Source: Streptomyces soli
GTDB lineage: Bacteria; Actinomycetota; Actinomycetes; Streptomycetales; Streptomycetaceae
Direction of reading: 5' to 3'
Length of the DNA: 63,675 nt
Assembly: GCF_003999195.1 (NCBI RefSeq)
Contig: NZ_RJVR01000330.1
Coordinates: 1-63,675 of the forward strand
Below, one piece after another: positions 28,450 to 36,593 of this stretch. Below the pieces are notes generated by a model that did not search any database, was not told where the DNA came from, and worked only from the letters and a program-made list of their open reading frames with translations. Each line of letters begins with the position of its first letter. Positions within the stretch are counted from its first letter, which is position 1. A program made the position numbers and the translations under genes.

Positions 28450-28668
28450 CCCGGCGTCCGACGGCGTACGCATACGGATCCCGGCCAGCATCTCCTCCCG
28501 GCCCTCCTGGCGCCGGCCGCCGGCGTGCACCACGACGCCGTCCTTGGTGAAGGTCGCGGCGAACCCCTCGATGTCCAGGGCGTCCACCCGTCGCATCTGC
28601 CGCGCGTAGAACGTCTGCACCTCCGCGTAAAGGTCTCCGCTGACCTTGATCACGCTTTCCTGGGACAC
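28450..28668 (-). pseudogene. SnoaL-like protein, N-terminal fragment
   Basis: From GTG 28668 (GGAGGG upstream) the frame reads SQESVIKVSGDLYAEVQTFYARQMRRVD, then GFAATFTKDGVVVHAGGRRQEGREEMLAGI. This is the opening half of an NTF2/SnoaL-like protein. After residue 73 the frame runs antisense into the winged-helix gene, so the C-terminal half is lost. Confidence 0.6.
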
Positions 28669-28747
28669 CGTGACTCCCTCCGTCTGACTCCGCGGTCCGC
28701 TGCCGCCCACGCTGTCAAACCCGGCTGCAGCGAGGCTGGAGGGCCGC

Positions 28748-30787
28748 TCAGCCCGTGAGCCCCCGGCGGGCCAGCAGCGGCTCGATGCGCGGCGCCCGGC
28801 CCCGGAAGGCCTCGAAGGCGGTGAGCGAGTCGACGCTGCCGCCCTTGGAGAGCAGCTCGCGACGGAAGGTGTCGCCGTTCTCGCGCCGCAGACCGCCGTT
28901 CTCCTTGAACCACTCGACGGTGTCGGCGTCCAGCACCTCGCTCCAGATGTAGGAGTAGTAACCGGCGCTGTAGCCATGGGAGAAGATGTGCGCGAAGTAC
29001 GTGGACCGGTAGCGCGGCGGGATCGCGGGCAGCGCCACGCCCGCCTTTTTCAGCGCGGCGGCCTCGAAGGCCTCGGCGTCGCCGGGGTCGGCCCCTGCCG
29101 GGATGGTGTGCCAGGCCCAGTCGAGCAGGGTCGCGGCCAGGTACTCGACCGTACGGAAGCCCTGGCCGAAACGGTCGGCGGCCTCCATCCGGTCCACCAG
29201 CTCCTGCGGCATGGGATCGCCGGTCTCGTGGTGGCGGGCGTAGTTGGCCAGAATCTCGGGCCAGACCGTCCACATCTCGTTGACCTGGGAGGGGTATTCG
29301 ACGAAGTCGCGCGGAACGGCGGTGCCGGAGAAGAAGGGGTACCGGACGTCGGAGAACAGGCCGTGCAGAGCGTGCCCGAACTCGTGGAAGAGGGTGCTGA
29401 CCTCGTCGAAGGTCAGCAGCGTCGGCTCGCCGGGCGCGGGCTCGGCGATGTTGAGGTTGTTCACCACGACCGGGCGCTCGCCGAACAGCCCTGACTGGTC
29501 GACGAGGTTGTTCATCCAGGCGCCACCGCGCTTGGAGGCACGGGCGTGGAAGTCGCCCAGGTAGAGGCCGAGCGGGGAGCCGTCCTCCTCGAAGACCTCG
29601 AAGACCCGGACGTCGGGGTGGTAGCCGGTGAGGTCGGGGCGTTCGGTGAAGCTCAGCCCGTAGAGCAGCCCGGCCGCGTGGAAGACGCCGTCCTTGAGCA
29701 CCCGGTCGAGCTCGAAGTAGGGGCGCATGGCTGCGGAGTCGATGTCGTACTCGGCCCTGCGGACCTTCTCCGACCAGTACGCCCAGTCCCATGCGGCGAT
29801 CTCGTCCAGGCCGGATGCGGCGGCCAGCGCGGCGGCCTCACGTTCGGCGTTGGCGACGGCGGGCGGGACCAGGCGGGTGAGCATCTCGGTGACGGCCTCG
29901 GTGGTGCCGGCGGTCTGGTCGGCGACGATGTAGGCGGCGTGGCTGTCGTGGCCGAGGAGGGCGGCTCGTTCGGCGCGCAGCGTTGCCAGCTTCACGACCA
30001 GCTCGCGGTTGCTGGCGGGTCCGCTGAGGCCGCGTCCGAGGGAGGCGGCGAGGAGGCGCTCGCGTACGTCGCGGCGGTCCAGGGCCGCCAGTTCCTGCTG
30101 GTTGGAGAAGTTCTTGAGGCTGAGGACGTACTTGCCGTCCTGGCCGAGGGCGCGGCCGTTCTCGGCGGCGGCGGTGATGGCGCCCGGGGAGAGCCCCGCC
30201 AACTCGTCGGCGCTGTCGAGTACGAGGGCGGCGGACTTGGTGTCGGCGAAGAGGTTCTGCTCGAAGGTGGTGGAGGCGGCGGCGATCTCCGCGTTCAGCT
30301 CGCGCAGCCGCTGCCGGCCGGCCTCCGGGAGCCGGGCGCCGGCCCGCTCGAACCGGGTGTGGTACCGCTCCAGCAGCCGCAGGGACTCGGCGTCCAGGCC
30401 GAGTTCGTGCCGGGTGTCGTAGAGCGCGCGGATGCGGCCGTAGAGCGCCGGGTCGAGGTGGATCGCGTCTCGGTGGGCCGCGAGCCGGGTGCTGATCCCG
30501 GCCTCGATCTCCTGCACCTCCGGGTTGGTGTCCGACGACGCCTGGTTGAAGAACACCTGCGAGACCCGTCGCAGCAGCGTCCCCGAGCGCTCCAGCGCCT
30601 CGATGGTGTTCTCGTACGTCGGCGGGTCCTCGTTCGCCGCCACAGCCTGGGCCTCGGCCAGCTCCTCGGCCATGCCGCGCTCGAAGGCAGGCGGATAGTG
30701 CTCCTCGCGGATCTCCGCGAAGGGTGGGAGTCCGTACGGGAGCGTGCTCGGGCTGAAGAAGGGGTTCGTCGCGTTTGTCGGCGTCAC
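28748..30787 (-). CDS. M3-family zinc peptidase (peptidyl-dipeptidase Dcp type)
   Basis: A 679-residue protein, the usual length of the family. The helical N-terminal lobe begins NPFFSPSTLPYGLPPFAEI. The zinc motif HEFGHALHGLFSD is followed by the third ligand Glu in FVEYPSQVNEMW. The substrate-binding YFAHIFSHGYSAGYYSYIW is near the C-terminus. GTG 30787 is chosen because homology starts there; the frame upstream to 30970 is a shadow. It is cytoplasmic and trims peptides by removing C-terminal dipeptides. Confidence 0.93.
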   Translation of the reverse strand: MTPTNATNPFFSPSTLPYGLPPFAEIREEHYPPAFERGMAEELAEAQAVAANEDPPTYENTIEALERSGTLLRRVSQVFFNQASSDTNPEVQEIEAGISTRLAAHRDAIHLDPALYGRIRALYDTRHELGLDAESLRLLERYHTRFERAGARLPEAGRQRLRELNAEIAAASTTFEQNLFADTKSAALVLDSADELAGLSPGAITAAAENGRALGQDGKYVLSLKNFSNQQELAALDRRDVRERLLAASLGRGLSGPASNRELVVKLATLRAERAALLGHDSHAAYIVADQTAGTTEAVTEMLTRLVPPAVANAEREAAALAAASGLDEIAAWDWAYWSEKVRRAEYDIDSAAMRPYFELDRVLKDGVFHAAGLLYGLSFTERPDLTGYHPDVRVFEVFEEDGSPLGLYLGDFHARASKRGGAWMNNLVDQSGLFGERPVVVNNLNIAEPAPGEPTLLTFDEVSTLFHEFGHALHGLFSDVRYPFFSGTAVPRDFVEYPSQVNEMWTVWPEILANYARHHETGDPMPQELVDRMEAADRFGQGFRTVEYLAATLLDWAWHTIPAGADPGDAEAFEAAALKKAGVALPAIPPRYRSTYFAHIFSHGYSAGYYSYIWSEVLDADTVEWFKENGGLRRENGDTFRRELLSKGGSVDSLTAFEAFRGRAPRIEPLLARRGLTG

Positions 30788-30839
30788 GCGATCGACCCTA
30801 CGTCTGCGCGGCCGCACGGTCGTGCGGTTTTGGAGGGGC

Positions 30840-31010
30840 TGTCGCTGGGGCGCCTGGCCACCGCGCTGGGGCTCCCCGGGTGGTGAGCAGCCAGGACCGG
30901 CTGCCGTAGGCGGCGGCGAGCCGGCGTGCTGCTCGGCCGGGATCAGGTCGTCGTCCTCGTCGTGGATCACCAGAACTGGTCGACGAGGAAGTCGAATTCG
31001 ACGGCTCCGG
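30840..31010 (-). pseudogene. Alpha/beta hydrolase C-terminal relic
   Basis: The minus strand reads PVLVIHDEDDDLIPAEQHA and, one frame over, RLAAAYGSRSWLLTTR. The first piece is the strand with the acidic catalytic residue of an alpha/beta hydrolase. No start, nucleophile or His part remains. Confidence 0.45.
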
Positions 31011-31185
31011 CTACCCCCTGCGCGAGGGCGGCAGGGGGCGCCCGCGTACAGGGATCGCTACTTTTGTCACTGTTACGCGGGATCCGCGTAACAGATGATC
31101 AACAGGCCCGTTCGGCCCACAAAGCGTGTCGTTTGTCCCCATGAAGCTGACGCTCCGACAGCCGTTTCACAGGGAGGCACTCGAG

Positions 31186-31389
31186 ATGACCGATCGGACA
31201 CTGTGGTCATACGCCGAGATCGCCGCGCACATCAGGGTGCAGGTCGACACCGTGCGCTCCTACCGAAAGCACGGACACCTTCCCTCGCCCGATGTGGTCG
31301 AGGGCGGCAAGCCCTTCTGGTACGCGGACACGATCCGCACGTGGAGCTCCCGGCGGCCAGGTAACCGCGGCCGCCGGGATCCCGACTGA
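31186..31389 (+). CDS. Small helix-turn-helix protein
   Basis: A 67-residue protein (MTDRTLWSYAEIAAHIRVQVDTVRSYRKHGHLPSPD) with a MerR/excisionase-like winged HTH: an Ile-Ala-Ala-His-Ile helix, a Val-Asp-Thr-Val-Arg-Ser-Tyr recognition helix and a wing KPFWYADTIRTW. AGGGAGG at 31170-31176 stands 9 nt before the ATG. Such proteins are common and conserved in Streptomyces; targets are unknown. It lies among relics but is itself intact. Confidence 0.7.
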   Translation: MTDRTLWSYAEIAAHIRVQVDTVRSYRKHGHLPSPDVVEGGKPFWYADTIRTWSSRRPGNRGRRDPD

Positions 31390-31479
31390 CGGTCGATCGA
31401 AAGAAGCGAGGAGATCAGGCAGAACTCACGGGCTCGGGGTCCCGCTCCGTCTCGCGGCGCGGGACCTCCGCCGTCCCCC

Positions 31480-31723
31480 CGCCGCCCTCACTGAGGCCGA
31501 AGCGATCATTCAGAGAGCGCAGCCCGCGCGGCGCCCACCAGGTGGCTCCGCCGCCGAGCGGTCCCGCATCGCCGCGATGGCCTTCGGCGTGTTCAAGGCC
31601 GGGCTCGCCCTGGTGCTGGCGCACGAGGGCACGGAGCGGGACGCGTACATCGCCGAGCTGAAGAAGGCGCTGTACGGCTACCTCGCCCCGCATGTGGACA
31701 CCGGCCCGGCGGTCCTGGCCTGA
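31480..31723 (+). pseudogene. TetR-family regulator, C-terminal relic
   Basis: The frame reads LTEAEAIIQRAQPARRP, then IAAMAFGVFKAGLALVLAHEGTERDAYIAELKKALYGYLAPHV and a stop. This fits the last helices of a TetR-type regulator. The HTH domain is absent. Confidence 0.5.
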
Positions 31724-31840
31724 CCTCACGATTGCCTGAGCTCACAACTGCCGGACGGCACGGCCGCCTGACGTTACAACTGTCGAAACCCACACGGCCG
31801 GGACCCCGGATTGTCCGACCCCGGAACTATGGTCGACTCC

Positions 31841-32726
31841 ATGAGCGACACTGCCGCGGCCACAAGCCTCGCAGTGATCGGCGCGGGTGGGATCGGCGGC
31901 TTCACCGCTGCCCGCGCACAGCTCGCCGGACACGACGTGACGCTGTGCGTGCGCACACCCATCGACAGCTCGCGGTCGAGACCGACGGCGAGGTGCTCCA
32001 CTCCCCCGTGCACATCGCCACGCGGCCGGAGCGGGAGAGCCCCGCGCACTGGGTACTGGTCACGACCAAGGCCCAGGACACCGTAACCGCCGCCGGATGG
32101 CTGCGCCGGCTGGTCGGCCCGCACACCCGCGTGGCCGTGCTGCAGAACGGCGTGGGCCACGTCGAGCGCGTGGCGCCGCTCCTGCCTGAAGACACCGAAG
32201 TGCTCCTCGTCGTAATCTACATATCCGCCGAGCGCATCGCACCCGGCGGATCACCCACCACGTCGGCAACGTCATGCTGGTCCCCGAGGGCGGGCTCGCC
32301 GACCGCTTCGCCGCGCTGTTCGACGGCAGCGGCATCGACGTGCACACCACCGGTGACTTCACCGCCTGGCGCAAGCTCTTGAGCAATCTGGCGGCGAATC
32401 CGCTCACCGAGCGCCGCGTGGACGTCTTCACCGAGCCGGACATGGCCCGGCTCGCCTCCGAGGTACTGAGCGAGGCCGTCGCCGTGGCGCGCGCGGAGGG
32501 CGCCGAGATCGGCGAGCGGGATGTCCGCAAAACTCTCGACCTGTACGCGATGAATCCGGCCGGCGGCGGCACCTCGATGCTCTACGACCGGCTCGCCGGG
32601 CGGCCGTTGGAGCATGAGCACATCACCGGCGTGGTCGTGCGGGCCGGCAAGCGGCACGGCATACCGACGCCGCTCAACACGGCACTGCTGACCCTGCTGC
32701 GCGCTCTGGACCAGTCCATACGCTGA
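31841..32726 (+). pseudogene. 2-dehydropantoate 2-reductase (ApbA/PanE) family, frameshifted
   Basis: From ATG 31841 the first frame gives AVIGAGGIGGFTAARAQLAGHDVTLCVRTP (Rossmann GxGxxG). A second frame from about 31965 gives LAVETDGEVLHSPV, ESPAHWVLVTTKAQDTV and VLQNGVGHVERV. A third from about 32245 gives MLVPEGGLADRFAALF, KLLSNLAANPLTE, and the C-terminal MNPAGGGTSMLYDRLAGRP-E-EHITG motif. All family blocks are present, so only two single-base shifts separate this from a full gene. It is either freshly dead or affected by sequencing errors. A working enzyme would reduce 2-dehydropantoate or a related 2-oxo acid. Confidence 0.7.
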
Positions 32727-32745
32727 GCCATGCCCGGGATGGCCG

Positions 32746-33486
32746 TCAGACCGACTGCCCGCCGCCCACCTTCTCGGGCTGTACGGCCTGCCCCTCCGCG
32801 GGCTGGCCGGGAATGCCGGGCACCACTGCCCCACCGCCCGCGGCCACCACCAGCTCGGCGCTCTGCGCGCCTCCTCCGCGCCGCCGGGAGATCCACTGGA
32901 CGAGCGTGCCCAGGGCCGCGACCAGTGCCGAGACACCCAGTCCGAGCCCGACCGCGTACAGCGAATTGGAGGTGGCGAGCCCCCCGAAGTAGCCGAGCCC
33001 CACCGAGTACGTCGCCCAGACCGCCTCGGCCAGGCCCGCGCCGATCGCATAGCGCCGGGCCGGATAGCGCATGATTCCGGCCGCCAACCCGCCGAAGAGC
33101 CGCCCACTGGGCAGGAAGCGCACCCCGACCACGAAGGGCACGCCATGCCGCTGTATTCGGGTGCCGGCCCAGTCGAGGAGAGCGCGACGCCGGGGCCGCC
33201 GGTAGAGCCTGGTGAGGACCCGGCCGCTGACCGCCCGCCCGGCACGGTGGATCAACAGGTCACCGGCCAGAGCGCTGCCGGCCACGACCAGCAGCACCAG
33301 CGCGATGCTCAGCCGGCCCTCGGCCGCCAACACCCCGCCGGTGACCAGCAGAGCCGCATTGGGCACCAACGGGGGCGCGGTGGTGGCCGCCAGCACCGCG
33401 TACGCAAGGATCACGTGGCCGTCGCGCAGGTACGCGTCCAGGCCCGCCGTGAAGTCGAATGACGACACGAATGTTGCAACGTCCAC
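32746..33486 (-). CDS. DedA/SNARE-associated family membrane protein
   Basis: A 246-residue protein with four to five hydrophobic helices, the half-helix motif GVRFLPSGRLFGGLAAG (variant of the DedA RF-PG-R box) and an ending charged tail. DedA proteins are thought to move lipid carriers across the membrane. ATG 33486 has no close alternative. The gene is next to an SDR gene on the same strand with 211 bp between. Confidence 0.8.
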   Translation of the reverse strand: MDVATFVSSFDFTAGLDAYLRDGHVILAYAVLAATTAPPLVPNAALLVTGGVLAAEGRLSIALVLLVVAGSALAGDLLIHRAGRAVSGRVLTRLYRRPRRRALLDWAGTRIQRHGVPFVVGVRFLPSGRLFGGLAAGIMRYPARRYAIGAGLAEAVWATYSVGLGYFGGLATSNSLYAVGLGLGVSALVAALGTLVQWISRRRGGGAQSAELVVAAGGGAVVPGIPGQPAEGQAVQPEKVGGGQSV

Positions 33487-33697
33487 GTCGCCACCCCTCT
33501 TCCCCTGTTCGCGCGTCCATCCCCGTCAACGCTGGCAGGGGCAGGAGGGGATGAGCAATGGGATTCCACCAGGATTAGGGGCATTCCCAGGGGTTTCCCA
33601 AGGTTCCGTCATCCTCAGGGGACAGCGCGGCCGGGCCTGCTCGTCCCCAGGGACTACAGAGAGTACGGCGCGTGGAGCGGCCGTAAGTCGGCGGCGG

Positions 33698-34444
33698 TCA
33701 GCGGCCGAGCAGTTCGCCGCCGTTGCACTGCAGGATCTCGCCGGTGATGAAGCCGGCCTCCGGAGAGGCCAGGAAGATCACGGCCGCCGCGACATCGGCC
33801 GGACGCCCCACCCGCCCGATCAGGGTGCGGCCGGCCCGCCGGGTCAGCTCCGCGTCATTGAGCCGCGCGCCGAAGAACTCGGTGCCGGCCACCGTGCCAG
33901 GGGCGACGATGTTGCAGGTCACGCCCTGCGGGCCGAGCTGGGCGGCCAGCGAGTGGTTCCAGGCATGCAGGGCGGCCTTGGAGGCCCCGTACGAACCGCC
34001 GCCGCGCAGCGCCGCCACCGAGGTCACCGTGATCACCCGGCCACCCTCGGGGAAACGGTCCCGGGCGGACTCGGTCACCAGCACGGCGGTCAGGACATTG
34101 CGCTCGAAGTCACCGCGCCAGCGGGCGAGCACGCCGTGCGGGCCGGCGCCGACCGCCAGTTCGCGGCTGCCCGCGTTGTTGACCAGGACATCGATACGGC
34201 GCGGCAGGCGGGTCAGCGCGGCCTCGACGTCATCGGGATCAGCGAGATCGCAGGCCACCGGAGTCACGTCAAGGTCGTATTTGGTACGTAGTTCTTCGGC
34301 TGTGGCCTGGAGGACCTCACGACGGCGGCCGACGATGGTGACATGGCTGCCCGCCTCCGCGAACCGGGTGGCCACCGCCCGCCCGATGCCCGTCCCTCCG
34401 CCGGTGACAACGACGTTCCGGCCCGTACTCGCGTTCTCCGACAT
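33698..34444 (-). CDS. Short-chain dehydrogenase/reductase (SDR)
   Basis: A 248-residue classical SDR: cofactor motif TGGGTGIGRAV (residues 15-25), GRR for NADP preference, VLVNNAG, catalytic Ser in ITVTSVAAL, Tyr-x-x-x-Lys in SYGASKAAL, and APGTV. The C-terminal ILQCNGGELLGR is typical of FabG-like members. ATG 34444 is chosen since the upstream part of the frame has no homology. The substrate is unknown. Confidence 0.88.
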   Translation of the reverse strand: MSENASTGRNVVVTGGGTGIGRAVATRFAEAGSHVTIVGRRREVLQATAEELRTKYDLDVTPVACDLADPDDVEAALTRLPRRIDVLVNNAGSRELAVGAGPHGVLARWRGDFERNVLTAVLVTESARDRFPEGGRVITVTSVAALRGGGSYGASKAALHAWNHSLAAQLGPQGVTCNIVAPGTVAGTEFFGARLNDAELTRRAGRTLIGRVGRPADVAAAVIFLASPEAGFITGEILQCNGGELLGR

Positions 34445-35171
34445 CACTCTCCGCCCCTCAAAGAGGGACAGCACGCTACGGGACGCCGCCCACAGGCCTT
34501 CACTGGGGGTCGGTATCGGGCCCGAAATGACCACAGAGATGCAGATCACACTGGCTGGAACGTAACCTTTTGGTCTAGAGGCAGGTCTATCCCAGCGAGA
34601 CACCGGGCTCCCGGCGGACTCGGTGAGATGATGAGCGGGTTGTCTTTGGGGGACAGCCCGGTCGTGTTGCCCGGGGCGAAGCGCCCGGAGAGCTTTGAGC
34701 GGCCCTCCCGGACGCTTTGATCCCGGTCAAAGCGAGCGCACCCAAAGAACGCCCGGTACGGCCCCGTGGGGGGAGCCGCTCCGGGGAACGAGGGGCGCCC
34801 CGTGTCCAACCCGTGGGGGGATTGGGCGCGGGGCGCTTCTCTTTATTTCGGAGGCGAGGTTCGCCTCCGCTGCGCTGAGCCACTGTGGAGGCGTTCCAGG
34901 CTTCGTCCGGGGGGACCCTCCCCCAGACGAAGTCTGGGGGAGGTCGATCGTGCCCGATCGCTCGTTCCTCGCGATCTCCGCGCGTTCCCTCCCCCAGCGC
35001 TTCCGCTGGGTGGGGGTCGGTCCTCCCCCAGCCTGGCGGCTGGGAGCTGCCCCCACCGGCCGGAGGCTGGGGGAGGACCCTCATTTCGACAGCGGCCGCT
35101 CCGCTTTGGCTCACACGCCTGCCCGGAACCGCAGGTGTCAAGGCTCCGGAGCCCTCAGCGCATCGCAGGTG
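34445..35171. other. Long intergenic region rich in hairpins
   Basis: About 730 bp between the SDR start and the citrate synthase end. 34530-34620 is of lower GC content and may hold the SDR promoter. From 34916 on it is filled with GC-rich palindromes (next entry). No frame here resembles a gene. Confidence 0.5.
34916..35076. repeat. Cluster of CCCCCAG-type palindromes
   Basis: Three stem-loops: 34916-34943 (cctcccccagac-type arms, one bulge), about 34990-35020 (cccccagcg/cgctgggtggggg) and 35022-35076 with exact 13-bp arms cctcccccagcct/aggctgggggagg. They share the CCCCCAG...CTGGGGG core with the element at 26904-27034. They lie downstream of citrate synthase and may help terminate its transcript. 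Confidence 0.65.
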
Positions 35172-36461
35172 TCAGCGACCCTCGACCGGGACGAAGTCGC
35201 GGATCTCGACGCCGGTGTAGATCTGGCGCGGGCGGCCGATGCGGGAGCCGGGCTCCTTGATCATCTCGTGCCACTGGGCGATCCAGCCGGGGAGCCGGCC
35301 AAGCGCGAAGAGCACGGTGAACATGGTGCTCGGGAAGCCCATGGCCCGGTAGATCAGGCCGGTGTAGAAGTCCACGTTCGGGTAGAGGTTGCGCTGGATG
35401 AAGTACTCATCGCTCAGCGCGTGCTCCTCGAGCTTGAGGGCGATGTCAAGGAGCTCGTCGGACTTGCCGAGCGCGGAGAGGACATCGTGCGCGGCCGACT
35501 TGATGATCTTCGCGCGGGGGTCGAAGCTCTTGTAGACGCGGTGGCCGAAGCCCATCAGACGGACGCCGTCCTCCTTGTTCTTCACCTTGCGGATGAAGGA
35601 GTCGACATCGCCGCCGGCGGCCTGGATGCCCTCGAGCATCTCCAGGACGCTCTGGTTGGCGCCGCCGTGCAGGGGGCCCCACAGCGCGTTGATGCCCGCC
35701 GAAATGGAGGCGAAGAGGTTGGCCTGCGAGGAACCGACCAGGCGCACGGTGGAGGTCGAGCAGTTCTGCTCGTGGTCCGCGTGCAGGATGAGCAGCTTGT
35801 CCAGGGCGTCGACGACTACCGGGTTGAGCTCGTACTCCTCGGCCGGCACCGCGAACGTCATGCGCAGAAAGTTCTCGACGTAGCCGAGATCGTTGCGCGG
35901 GTAGACGAAGGGGTGGCCGATGGACTTCTTGTACGCGTAGGCCGCGATCGTCGGAAGCTTGGCAAGCAGGCGGATCGTGGAGAGGTAGCGCTGCTTCTCG
36001 TCGAACGGGTTGTGGCTGTCCTGGTAGAAGGTGGACAGCGCGCTGACGACCGAGGACAGCATGGCCATCGGGTGGGCGTCGCGTGGGAAGCCCTGGAAGA
36101 ACCGTTTGACGTCCTCGTGCAGCAGCGTGTGCTGGGTGATGTCGCCACGGAAGGCGGAGAGCTCGTCCACAGTGGGGAGCTCGCCGTTGATCAGCAGGTA
36201 GGCGGTCTCCAGGAAGGAGCCACGCTCGGCGATCTGCTCGATCGGGTAGCCCCGATACCGCAGGATGCCCTGCTCGCCGTCGAGGTAGGTGATCGCGGAC
36301 TTGTAGGCCGCGGTGTTGCCGTAGCCGCTGTCCAGGGTGACCAGACCGGTGTCGGCGCGCAGCTTGCCGATGTCGAAGCCGTTGTCGCCGACGGTTCCTT
36401 CGATCACCGGGTAGCGGTGCTCGTTGTCCCCGTACCGCAGTACTACAGAGTTGTCGCTCAC
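35172..36461 (-). CDS. gltA: Citrate synthase
   Basis: A 429-residue type II citrate synthase. Catalytic residues are in GPLHGGANQ (His), MGFGHRVYKSFDPR (His) and NVDFYTGLIY (Asp). The N-terminus has the beta-rich extension of the hexameric type (YPVIEGTVGDNGFDIGKLR), and LDSGYGNTAAYKSAITYLDGEQGIL is conserved. It condenses acetyl-CoA and oxaloacetate at the entry to the TCA cycle. ATG 36461. It is monocistronic, with palindromes after its end and recD2 upstream. Confidence 0.97.
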   Translation of the reverse strand: MSDNSVVLRYGDNEHRYPVIEGTVGDNGFDIGKLRADTGLVTLDSGYGNTAAYKSAITYLDGEQGILRYRGYPIEQIAERGSFLETAYLLINGELPTVDELSAFRGDITQHTLLHEDVKRFFQGFPRDAHPMAMLSSVVSALSTFYQDSHNPFDEKQRYLSTIRLLAKLPTIAAYAYKKSIGHPFVYPRNDLGYVENFLRMTFAVPAEEYELNPVVVDALDKLLILHADHEQNCSTSTVRLVGSSQANLFASISAGINALWGPLHGGANQSVLEMLEGIQAAGGDVDSFIRKVKNKEDGVRLMGFGHRVYKSFDPRAKIIKSAAHDVLSALGKSDELLDIALKLEEHALSDEYFIQRNLYPNVDFYTGLIYRAMGFPSTMFTVLFALGRLPGWIAQWHEMIKEPGSRIGRPRQIYTGVEIRDFVPVEGR

Positions 36462-36593
36462 GTCATTCCCTCACCGACGTCGTGGCCTCTTCATCGAGGT
36501 TTCGAGGTGCCCTGACTACCCCTACTGTCCCCCATTTGGCGCGGCCTCGTGCACTCGGGGTCGTCCATAGGGCCGATAGCTGGCACCCAGTGC

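Noticed and set aside
34695..36515. 606-codon plus-strand frame opposite citrate synthase
   Set aside because: Shadow of gltA; its Val/Asp/Gly/Glu-rich composition comes from the antisense of common codons.
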